DNA of 64,000 nucleotides from Pseudomonas ceruminis. Its GTDB lineage: Bacteria > Pseudomonadota > Gammaproteobacteria > Pseudomonadales > Pseudomonadaceae. Below, piece after piece: positions 57,289 through 64,000 of the stretch. The translations under genes were made by a program, and so were the position numbers. Each line of letters starts with the position of its first letter. The stretch's first letter is position 1. Where the stretch lies: NCBI RefSeq assembly GCF_021602025.1, contig NZ_BQHW01000003.1, positions 1 to 64,000 on the forward strand, read 5' to 3'. Below the pieces are notes generated by a model. That model was not told the origin of the DNA. It ran no database searches and saw only the letters and a list, made by a program, of their open reading frames with translations.

Positions 57289-59112
57289 ATGTCAAACACC
57301 TTTGATGCCAGCGCGTTCCTGGCGACCTGCAGCGGTCGTCCGGGCGTCTACCGAATGTTCGACGCGGAGGCTCGGCTGCTCTATGTGGGCAAGGCCAAGA
57401 ACCTCAAAAAGCGCCTGACCAGCTATTTTCGCAAGACCGGCCTGGCGCCGAAAACCGCCGCGCTGGTGGGCCGTATCGCCCAGGTCGAGACCACCATCAC
57501 TGCCAACGAGACCGAGGCCCTGCTGCTCGAGCAGAACCTGATCAAGCAGTGGCGACCGCCGTACAACATTTTGTTGCGCGACGATAAATCCTACCCCTAC
57601 GTGTTTCTGTCCGACGGCCAATTCCCGCGCCTGGGTATTCACCGTGGTGCGAAGAAAGCCAAGGGTCGTTACTTCGGACCCTACCCCAGCGCGGGCGCCA
57701 TCCGCGAGAGCCTCAGCCTGTTGCAGAAGGCCTTTTCGGTGCGCCAGTGTGAGGACAGTTATTACGCCAACCGCACCCGGCCATGCCTGCAATACCAGAT
57801 CAAGCGTTGCAAGGGGCCGTGCGTCGGCCTGGTCGAGGCCGAGGAATACGCCGAGGACGTGCGCCACTCGGTAATGTTCCTGGAGGGCCGCAGCCAGCAG
57901 TTGGGCAACGAGCTCAATGCCGAGATGGAAAAGGCCGCCATGGCCTTGAATTTCGAGAAAGCCGCCGAGCTGCGCGATCAGATCGCCTTGCTGCGGCGCG
58001 TGCAGGACCAGCAGTACATCGAGGGCGGCTCTGGCGACGTCGACGTCGTTGCCGCTTTCGTCAACCCCGGTGGCGCCTGCGTGCACCTGATCAGCGTGCG
58101 TGGCGGGCGAGTGCTGGGCAGCAAGAACTTCTTCCCTCAGGTGGGTATCGAGGAAGAGGTGGCCGAGGTCATGGCCGCGTTCCTGTCCCAGTACTACCTG
58201 GGTAATGCCGAACGCGAACTGCCCGGCGAGCTGATCGTCAACGTGGTGCACGAGGACTTCGCCGCCATCAGTGAAGCGCTGCAGACCCTGCGCGGCCGCG
58301 AGCTGACCATCAGCCACCGGGTGCGTGGCACCCGCGCCCGCTGGCAGCAACTGGCGGTGACCAACGCCGAGCAGGCGCTCAACGCCCGCCTGGCCAACCG
58401 CCAGCACATGGCCGCGCGCTTCGAGGCCTTGGCCCAGGTGCTCGGGTTGGATGAAGTGCCGCAGCGCCTGGAGTGCTACGACATCAGCCATTCCAGCGGT
58501 GAAGCCACGGTGGCCAGCTGTGTGGTATTCGGCCCGGAAGGCCCGATCAAGTCCGATTACCGGCGCTTCAACATCGAAGGCGTGACCGCCGGTGACGACT
58601 ACGCCGCCATGCACCAGGCCCTGACACGCCGTTACGGGCGCATCAAGGACGGCGAGGGCAAACTGCCCGACGTGCTGTTGGTCGACGGCGGCAAAGGCCA
58701 GTTGAACATGGCCCGCGAAGTGATGCAGGAGCTGGCCTTCACTGATCTGACCCTGTTGGGCGTGGCCAAGGGTGTGACCCGCAAGGCCGGTTTCGAAACC
58801 CTGTACCTCAACGATGTGGCCCACGAATTCACCCTCAAGGGCGACAATCCGGCGCTGCACCTGATCCAGCAGATCCGTGACGAAGCTCACCGCTTCGCCA
58901 TCACAGGCCACCGCGCCCGGCGTGGCAAGGCCCGGCGAGTGTCCAGCCTGGAAGACGTTGCCGGGGTAGGGCCCAAGCGCCGTCGCGACCTGCTGAAACA
59001 TTTCGGCGGCCTGCAGGAGCTCAACCGCGCCAGTATCGACGAAATCGCCAAAGCGCCCGGCATTAGTAAAAAGCTTGCCGAGTCGATTTATGCCAGCCTG
59101 CATAGCGAGTAG
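57289..59112 (+). CDS. uvrC: Excinuclease ABC subunit C
   Basis: The 607-residue nuclease makes both incisions in nucleotide excision repair with UvrA and UvrB. Domains: GIY-YIG (about 14-95, [27 protein letters not shown]), a Cys-containing linker, the UVR UvrB-binding motif (near 205-240), the RNase H-like endonuclease (380-540, [20 protein letters not shown]), and tandem helix-hairpin-helix at the C-terminus ([22 protein letters not shown]). It is cotranscribed with gacA, as in other Gammaproteobacteria. Confidence 0.97.
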   Translation: MSNTFDASAFLATCSGRPGVYRMFDAEARLLYVGKAKNLKKRLTSYFRKTGLAPKTAALVGRIAQVETTITANETEALLLEQNLIKQWRPPYNILLRDDKSYPYVFLSDGQFPRLGIHRGAKKAKGRYFGPYPSAGAIRESLSLLQKAFSVRQCEDSYYANRTRPCLQYQIKRCKGPCVGLVEAEEYAEDVRHSVMFLEGRSQQLGNELNAEMEKAAMALNFEKAAELRDQIALLRRVQDQQYIEGGSGDVDVVAAFVNPGGACVHLISVRGGRVLGSKNFFPQVGIEEEVAEVMAAFLSQYYLGNAERELPGELIVNVVHEDFAAISEALQTLRGRELTISHRVRGTRARWQQLAVTNAEQALNARLANRQHMAARFEALAQVLGLDEVPQRLECYDISHSSGEATVASCVVFGPEGPIKSDYRRFNIEGVTAGDDYAAMHQALTRRYGRIKDGEGKLPDVLLVDGGKGQLNMAREVMQELAFTDLTLLGVAKGVTRKAGFETLYLNDVAHEFTLKGDNPALHLIQQIRDEAHRFAITGHRARRGKARRVSSLEDVAGVGPKRRRDLLKHFGGLQELNRASIDEIAKAPGISKKLAESIYASLHSE

Positions 59113-59145
59113 AATGCCGGGCTCAACCCGCAGCCAGTCGTACCG

Positions 59146-59706
59146 ATGAATATTCCAAACTTGCTCACCGTTCTACGCGTCCTGCTCATCCCGATCTTCA
59201 TCCTGCTGTTCTATGTGCCCTATCACTGGAGCTACATGGCCGCCAGCACGGTGTTCGCCATCGCCGCCGCCACCGACTGGCTGGACGGCTACCTGGCGCG
59301 TCGTCTGCAGCAGAGCACGCCGTTCGGTGCCTTCCTCGACCCTGTGGCCGACAAGCTGATGGTGGCCGTGGCGCTGGTGCTGCTGGTGCAGGTGCACGCC
59401 AACTTCTGGCTAACCCTGCCGGCCGCCGTGATCATCGGCCGTGAGATCGTTGTCTCGGCCCTGCGCGAATGGATGGCTGAACTGGGGGCGAGGGCGCACG
59501 TGGCGGTGTCCAACCTCGGCAAGTGGAAAACCGCCGCGCAGATGCTGGCGCTGGTTATTCTGCTGGCCAACCCGCCGGTGGTGAGTTTCTGGGTGATTCT
59601 GGGCTATGCGTTGCTGCTGGTGGCTGCCGCACTTACGTTGTGGTCCATGGCGCATTACCTGCTAGCTGCCTGGCCGCACCTGCGCGAAGGCTCGGAACAA
59701 AAATAA
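59146..59706 (+). CDS. pgsA: CDP-diacylglycerol-glycerol-3-phosphate 3-phosphatidyltransferase
   Basis: The 186-residue inner-membrane enzyme makes phosphatidylglycerophosphate, the committed step to phosphatidylglycerol and cardiolipin. The CDP-alcohol phosphotransferase motif D-G-x2-A-R-x8-G-x3-D-x3-D is complete in [20 protein letters not shown] plus LDPVADK. Four or more membrane helices are visible. It lies 33 bases after uvrC and before the tRNA-Gly gene. Confidence 0.96.
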   Translation: MNIPNLLTVLRVLLIPIFILLFYVPYHWSYMAASTVFAIAAATDWLDGYLARRLQQSTPFGAFLDPVADKLMVAVALVLLVQVHANFWLTLPAAVIIGREIVVSALREWMAELGARAHVAVSNLGKWKTAAQMLALVILLANPPVVSFWVILGYALLLVAAALTLWSMAHYLLAAWPHLREGSEQK

Positions 59707-59726
59707 AACTTTTTTGAATCAAGGGG

Positions 59727-59754
59727 TTGACGCCGTTTTAGATATCGCTAGAAT
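59727..59754 (+). promoter_or_regulatory. Sigma-70 promoter of tRNA-Gly
   Basis: TTGACG (59727-59732) and TAGAAT (59749-59754) are separated by 16 bases, with GC-rich sequence after the -10 box as is usual for stable RNA genes. The predicted start is about 9 bases before the mature tRNA. Confidence 0.75.
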
Positions 59755-59769
59755 GGCACCCATCACGAC

Positions 59770-59845
<76 letters not shown>

Positions 59846-59887
59846 AATTATGATCTACAGACTTCTACTGACGTCTGTAAGTCATTG

Positions 59888-59912
59888 AAAAAAGGGGCTT
59901 CGGCCCCTTTTT
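59888..59912 (+). terminator. Terminator after tRNA-Gly
   Basis: AAAAAGGGGC-TTCG-GCCCCTTTTT is an ideal hairpin with a stable UUCG tetraloop and T tail. It lies just inside the mobile element, where it would isolate the integrase promoter from the tRNA transcript. Confidence 0.92.
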
Positions 59913-60071
59913 CCATTCCAGCGAGCGCCACGGAAATCCACCCACAGCTACCGTTTTTGAGTGACCAATTGAGGCACAAGAATACGGGTGGGACGGCTAC
60001 CGGATAGTTGCTGGGGCTGAGCGGGAACCATGACGAGCATAGGGCCTAAGTCATTACTTAGGAGCCTCGAA

Positions 60072-62015
60072 ATGGCACTCTCTGATCTGACCGTCCGGCA
60101 GGCAAGAACCACCGGAAAACGCTACACCCTCTCCGATAATGACTGCCTGGGCCTGATGGTCTCTGCTGCAGGCGGTAAGTCGTGGATGTTTCGCTACTAC
60201 TGGCTGGGCAAGCAAAAACGTATGTCCCTGGGCGGATATCCTGCCCTCAGCTTGCGCGAGGCCCGCGCCGAGCGGGATAAGGCCCAAGCCCTGCTTGCCA
60301 GGGGGGTTGATCCGCAAATCGAGCGTGACCAGCGCCGGCACGCGGCCAAATTGGCGGGTGAATACACCTTTAGGAACGTTTTTGATGCCTGGGTCGAGCA
60401 TCGCCGCAAGGAACTCAAGGAAGGCCGCCAGAGCACCCTGTCGCAGATTCTGCGCATCTTCAACAAGGACGTGCTGCCCGCCTTAGGGAAGATGTCGATC
60501 TACGACATTCGCCGCCCTCAGCTCCTGGGAGTTCTGGCGGCGATCGAGAAGCGCAAAGCGTTCACCACCGCCGAGAAGGTTCGCACCTGGTTCAACCAGA
60601 TGTTCCGCTATGCCTTGGTCGTTGCCGAGGGCTTGGAGGTCAACCCTGCTGCTGACCTGGATGTGGTGGCCGAACCCAAGCCCCCGGTGACCCACAATCC
60701 CTATCTGCACCTGCCCGAGATGCCCGAGTTCCTTCAGAAGCTTCGGCTCTACACCCCCCGCGGCTGGCAGACCCAGCTTGGTGTGCGGCTGCTGTTGTTA
60801 ACTGGGGTGCGGACGGGCGAATTGCGGCTGGCCGAGCCTGAGCAGTTCGACCTCGACCGCGGCTTGTGGATCATCCCGCCACAATTCGTCAAGCAGCTCC
60901 AGGACGAAATGCGCAAGGCCGGTAAGCGGCCGCAGGACGTGCCGCCCTACATCGTGCCCCTCTCTCTGCAGGCCATCGAGATCGTGCGCTATCTTCTGAG
61001 CGCGATGCGGCCGGCGCAGAAGTACTTGTTGGCTCATACCAGCGAACTCAAGAAGCGCATCAGCGAAAATACGCTGAACAAGGCCTTGCAGCTCATGGGT
61101 TACGAGGGGCGCCTGACCGGGCACGGCATCCGCGGCACCATCTCGACGGCGCTCAACGAAATCGGCTATCCGAAAATTTGGGTGGATGCACAGCTATCGC
61201 ACTCCGACCCCAACAAGGTCAGCTCGGCCTACAACCACGCCAAATACGTGGAGCCGAGGCGCCGGATGATGCAGGACTGGGCCGATCGCCTCGACCTGCT
61301 CGAACAGGGCGAGGTAGAAGCTGCGAGCGCACACCTGACCATCCGCATCGATGGGGTGCCTGCGATGGCAGAAGTGGAAGAGGCGGTGGGTGCGGCCCCC
61401 ATCGTGGCCGAGCCCCCTGTGCCCGGCGTGCAGTCCCTTGTCGCAACGCCCATTGTCGTCACTTCGAGCAGCGGCGGAATCACGTTCCGGAGACTGTCGC
61501 ATCTGCCGCCGCCTCCGGTGCATGTCCCAGAGCCGGAAGTGTCCGCGATCCAGCGCGAGCGCGAGGAAATGCTGGCTATCTATGAGTCGCCGAACAGCCT
61601 GCCGGTCCCGTTGTTCGGCAAGCTGGCCGGGAAGTCCAAGGACCAGATCAACCGCGAACTGAAAGCCGGAAAGTTGCTGGCTATCAGCCTTGGCAATCGG
61701 GGACAGCGTGTTCCGGACTGGCAACTGGTGCCGCTCAAACACAGGCTGGCCCAGGTGCTCATGAACCAGTGCCCGCACGCGGATTCTTGGGGACTTTACC
61801 GCATGCTGACCCAGCCGCACCCTGACCTGGGCGATCGCGCCGCCATCGATGCGGTCACGCCGACCAACGTGCCGGCGATCGTACGGGTCATCATGGGCGA
61901 CTACCAGCATCACGAGGATGTGCCCAAGGCCGTCGCCCCGCAGCCCGTCCCGGAAGATGTGCGGCAGAGCGTTCGTAGGCTAGTGGACAGCGCTGTGGTG
62001 ATCGAGGGAACCTAA
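60072..62015 (+). CDS. IntB13-like tyrosine integrase with C-terminal Xre/MbcA/ParS-like domain
   Basis: A 647-residue tyrosine recombinase. The first about 95 residues are the DUF4102/P4-type arm-binding domain; a core-binding domain follows; the catalytic domain has Arg247, His351, Arg354, His377 and nucleophile Tyr387. Typical P4-type integrases end near 420, but this one continues. Residues about 500-612 (PLFGKLAGKSKDQINRELKA; VPDWQLVP; DSWGLYRMLTQPHPDLGDRA) resemble the Xre/MbcA/ParS toxin-binding domain. IntB13 of ICEclc is also near 657 residues. It starts 226 bp inside the att site after a GGAG. Confidence 0.92.
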   Translation: MALSDLTVRQARTTGKRYTLSDNDCLGLMVSAAGGKSWMFRYYWLGKQKRMSLGGYPALSLREARAERDKAQALLARGVDPQIERDQRRHAAKLAGEYTFRNVFDAWVEHRRKELKEGRQSTLSQILRIFNKDVLPALGKMSIYDIRRPQLLGVLAAIEKRKAFTTAEKVRTWFNQMFRYALVVAEGLEVNPAADLDVVAEPKPPVTHNPYLHLPEMPEFLQKLRLYTPRGWQTQLGVRLLLLTGVRTGELRLAEPEQFDLDRGLWIIPPQFVKQLQDEMRKAGKRPQDVPPYIVPLSLQAIEIVRYLLSAMRPAQKYLLAHTSELKKRISENTLNKALQLMGYEGRLTGHGIRGTISTALNEIGYPKIWVDAQLSHSDPNKVSSAYNHAKYVEPRRRMMQDWADRLDLLEQGEVEAASAHLTIRIDGVPAMAEVEEAVGAAPIVAEPPVPGVQSLVATPIVVTSSSGGITFRRLSHLPPPPVHVPEPEVSAIQREREEMLAIYESPNSLPVPLFGKLAGKSKDQINRELKAGKLLAISLGNRGQRVPDWQLVPLKHRLAQVLMNQCPHADSWGLYRMLTQPHPDLGDRAAIDAVTPTNVPAIVRVIMGDYQHHEDVPKAVAPQPVPEDVRQSVRRLVDSAVVIEGT

Positions 62016-62063
62016 TCCACGGGTCAGCCTATGGCCGGGATGACGCTTCCGGCCGTAGGCCCA

Positions 62064-62705
62064 TCACCTTGCACCTTCCCCAGCAATCTGTAGCGCTCTA
62101 CGCTCGAACCGCTTGGCAGCAGAATCGGCTTGCGCGTGGGGCCGTTGGAGGTACGTCACGATATTGTAGGGGCCATCGGCGAGCGGTCGCATGCCGATCC
62201 CCCATTGATGGGCACGCTCGATGCGCGATTGCGCGCATACGCCGATGCCGTAGCCGGATGAGACCCACAGCGCCATCATCTCGAATGAAGTTGCAGACAG
62301 GATGTTCTCTTGGTCCACTGGCATGAGGGAGGCCAACCTCTCGTCCAGCAAGGGGCAAGCCTCCACCCGCCAGCGATAGATTGGATAATCCTGAAGATCT
62401 GAGATGGTGAGCTTCGCCTGGTTAACTAAGCGGGACCGCGGTGGTATCGCAACGGCCATGCTTTCGCACCATAGCCTCCGGCTACTCGTCAGGTGATCCC
62501 CCGCACCGCTAAGAGATAGTCCCGCGTCGTAGCGGCCCTCCTGCAGGCCCGTCATCAACTCTTGATCCGAAACTTCACGCACGGCCATCGCGACGCCCGG
62601 CTCCTGCGCTCGCTGCAGTGCAAGCAGCGCCGACAGCCGTGAAGACGGTACACCTGGCGCTATGGCGAGTGTGAAATTCGGGGGCGGACTGATGACGTCA
62701 TGCAT
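62064..62705 (-). CDS. LysR substrate-binding-domain protein lacking the DNA-binding domain
   Basis: A 213-residue protein matching only the effector-binding part of LysR regulators (FTLAIAPGVPSSRLSALLALQRAQEPGVAM, ...WVSSGYGIGVCAQSRIE). There is no helix-turn-helix, and none is found upstream in any frame before the XRE promoter region. The ATG at 62705 has a GGGGGT ribosome binding site, so it reads as an intact gene, not a broken one. It may act as a ligand-binding partner of the full LysR protein at 63136. It is divergent from an XRE gene. Confidence 0.75.
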   Translation of the reverse strand: MHDVISPPPNFTLAIAPGVPSSRLSALLALQRAQEPGVAMAVREVSDQELMTGLQEGRYDAGLSLSGAGDHLTSSRRLWCESMAVAIPPRSRLVNQAKLTISDLQDYPIYRWRVEACPLLDERLASLMPVDQENILSATSFEMMALWVSSGYGIGVCAQSRIERAHQWGIGMRPLADGPYNIVTYLQRPHAQADSAAKRFERRALQIAGEGAR

Positions 62706-62760
62706 GGATACCCCCAAAGAGGCGGCGGGAGGGGATCGAAAAGATCTACCGACATCATAC

Positions 62761-62790
62761 TAAAGAGATATCTTTAACGTGGTTAAAGAT
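62761..62790. promoter_or_regulatory. Symmetric operator array between the LysR-like and XRE genes
   Basis: ATCTTTAAC-GTG-GTTAAAGAT (62770-62790) is a perfect 9-bp dyad. It overlaps a second dyad, TAAAGA-GATA-TCTTTA (62761-62776). The three TCTTTA/TAAAGA units alternate in direction and end 11 bases before the XRE start, so binding would block that gene and its divergent neighbour. The XRE protein is the likely ligand, as a negative autoregulator. Confidence 0.7.
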
Positions 62791-62800
62791 CAGTGATTCC

Positions 62801-63109
62801 ATGACGCTTCTGCGAATGCAGAAGCGCACTATTCGGCCTGGACGGCCCGCCGGAGTAACCACCTATGAGTCCGCACCGGCGTTGGCGTTCGGGCAAGCGG
62901 TGCGAGCCGCTCGCCTGGATCAGGGGATTGCTCAGGATGAGTTCGCGGGCTTGGCGGGGATCGCGCGTTCGCACATGGGCAAGATTGAGCGCGGCGAGCA
63001 CATGCCGACACTCGCTCTCATTCTAAAAATTTCCCTGGCTCTCAAGATCAGCTCGGCCGAACTGATGACGGCCACGGAGCGCAACCTCTACCTTCAGGGC
63101 GATGCGTGA
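62801..63109 (+). CDS. XRE family transcriptional regulator of the mobile element
   Basis: A 102-residue regulator with an XRE helix-turn-helix: FGQAVRAARLDQGIAQDEFAGLAGIARSHMGKIERGEHMPTLALILKISLALKISSAEL. The N-terminal about 25 residues are basic. The ATG at 62801 is taken as start; the ATG at 62816 is possible. A symmetric operator ends 11 bases upstream. Its position next to the integrase suggests control of element functions, but no target other than its own promoter is apparent. Confidence 0.85.
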   Translation: MTLLRMQKRTIRPGRPAGVTTYESAPALAFGQAVRAARLDQGIAQDEFAGLAGIARSHMGKIERGEHMPTLALILKISLALKISSAELMTATERNLYLQGDA

Positions 63110-63135
63110 CGCCGGGTGTGGCGCAGGCGCCGTAG

Positions 63136-64000
63136 CTAATCGCTCTTTGGCGAACGCAAACGCTCGATGAAGCGCTCTACGGGAACGGATAGTCCGCTAC
63201 CGCCTTCGGGCCGAAGCAGGTAGGTGATGATGACGGCCGAATCGAGCGCCAACGGCCGGATCACCACGTCGGGACGTTGGCATACCGCGATTCGGGTCGC
63301 CGTTGCGAAGCCGATGCCGTAACCAGCTCCGACCAACGTGAGCATCATGTCCAGCGACGAGACATGCTCAACGATGGTGGACTCGCGCTCCAGGGGATGT
63401 AGCAGCCGGGTCAATTCGCGGCAGTAGCCCTCGCAAAGCTGCGGATCGCACATCACCAGCGGGTAACTCACGAGTTCACGTAGCGACACTTCCTTGTGGG
63501 CCAGCAACGGGTGCCGGATCGGCAAGGTCACCACCAGCGGGTCCTGCCAGATGGGCTCCGTCACCAGTCCGTCGCCGACGTCCGCAGTGTGTGCGAAACC
63601 GATCGCGAAGTCGCCGGATCGCAGCCCCCGCAACTGTTCCGCCAGGGTGACCTCGGAGAGCCGTATTTCGATCTCCGGCTCCTCCTGGCGGCACAGGGCA
63701 AGAAGTGCAGACAGCCGCGGGTCGATGGCGCCATCGGAGATGGCGATGCGCACGCTGCCTCTTAGGCCTGCGGCGATCGCCCTGACGTTTTCTCGTGCCT
63801 GCTCCAGGTTGGTGAACAGCCGGCGAATGTCCTGAAGGAAGGTGGTACCCGCTGGCGTCAACCGCGTTCCCCGCCGATCGCGGTCAAAGAGCAGCACCCC
63901 CAGTTCGTCTTCCAATTCCTTGATCGTGCGGGACAGCGGCGGCTGCTCGATGTGCAAGCGCTCCGCAGCACGGGTGAAATGCAGCTCTTCGGCGAGAGCC
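63136..64000 (-). CDS. LysR family transcriptional regulator (partial, N-terminus outside)
   Basis: At least 287 residues, continuing past the right edge. The visible N-terminal part ALAEELHFTRAAERLHIEQPPLSRTIKELEDELG is the LysR helix-turn-helix, followed by the wing LFDRDRRGTRLTPAG. The effector domain starts near VRIAISDGAIDPRLSALLAL. That block resembles the start of the HTH-less protein at 62064 (SSRLSALLALQRAQEP against DPRLSALLALCRQEEP), so the two are related. Only the first 10-20 residues are missing. Regulatory target unknown. Confidence 0.9.
   Translation of the reverse strand, partial: ALAEELHFTRAAERLHIEQPPLSRTIKELEDELGVLLFDRDRRGTRLTPAGTTFLQDIRRLFTNLEQARENVRAIAAGLRGSVRIAISDGAIDPRLSALLALCRQEEPEIEIRLSEVTLAEQLRGLRSGDFAIGFAHTADVGDGLVTEPIWQDPLVVTLPIRHPLLAHKEVSLRELVSYPLVMCDPQLCEGYCRELTRLLHPLERESTIVEHVSSLDMMLTLVGAGYGIGFATATRIAVCQRPDVVIRPLALDSAVIITYLLRPEGGSGLSVPVERFIERLRSPKSD

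Noticed and set aside
57292-59103. A 603-codon minus-strand frame opposite uvrC
   Set aside because: Complement of a well-supported uvrC; composition is that of a shadow frame.

Overview
The window is chromosomal DNA from a fluorescent pseudomonad of the Pseudomonas putida group. This call rests on protein content and gene order: GacA with a TTG start followed by uvrC, pgsA and tRNA-Gly; a fused nuoC-nuoD in a complete nuo operon; aceA near nuo; and a second EF-G beside a SulP permease. It is an inference from recall, not from a database search. Most of the window is ordinary core genome. The last about 4 kb is the edge of an integrated mobile element.

Layout. The window opens in the tail of an rRNA operon (end of 23S, 5S, terminator). 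From 0.4 to 3.3 kb come a tandem universal stress protein and MiaE, with a perfect Anr/FNR box between them, then three small envelope or unknown proteins. From 3.3 to 7.3 kb is a sigma/anti-sigma/TonB receptor iron-signalling operon headed by a Fur box. From 7.4 to 17.3 kb are mixed metabolic and housekeeping genes: PQQ aldose dehydrogenase, ZapE, a DinB-like protein, a secreted hydrolase, YqaA, a DUF411 protein, a TrhP-type U32 protein with its own Anr box, a fused aconitase X and an AI-2E family transporter. A second TonB receptor follows. At 19.6-21.1 kb lies a small phage-like cluster: a bare LuxR domain, a holin-like protein, a CI-type repressor, and an Ogr/Delta zinc finger preceded by a 37-codon overlapping ORF.

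The 13-gene complex I operon nuoA-N runs leftward from 36.1 to 21.2 kb. Upstream of it is a scarred, AT-rich stretch with a near-perfect Fur box but no intact target, a shortened YhhN-like gene, two inverted REP pairs and a frameshifted DUF3077-like gene. Then come aceA (isocitrate lyase), a truncated secretin-like protein, an ATPase/subtilase gene pair in which the subtilase has Glu in place of the catalytic Asp, a SulP transporter, EF-G2, and an aminotransferase/LysR/permease group. That group resembles the P. putida 2-aminoadipate (lysine) locus. Housekeeping genes (Pit transporter, GNAT, GacA, UvrC, PgsA) lead to tRNA-Gly(GCC).

The 3' end of tRNA-Gly is the attachment site of ICEclc/PAGI-2-type elements, and a 647-residue IntB13-like integrase starts 226 bp beyond it. 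The integrase carries a C-terminal domain that looks like the toxin-binding domain of Xre/MbcA/ParS antitoxins. Next is a control region with symmetric TCTTTA/TAAAGA operators between an HTH-less LysR-like protein and an XRE regulator, then a full LysR regulator that runs off the window. The rest of the element lies outside.
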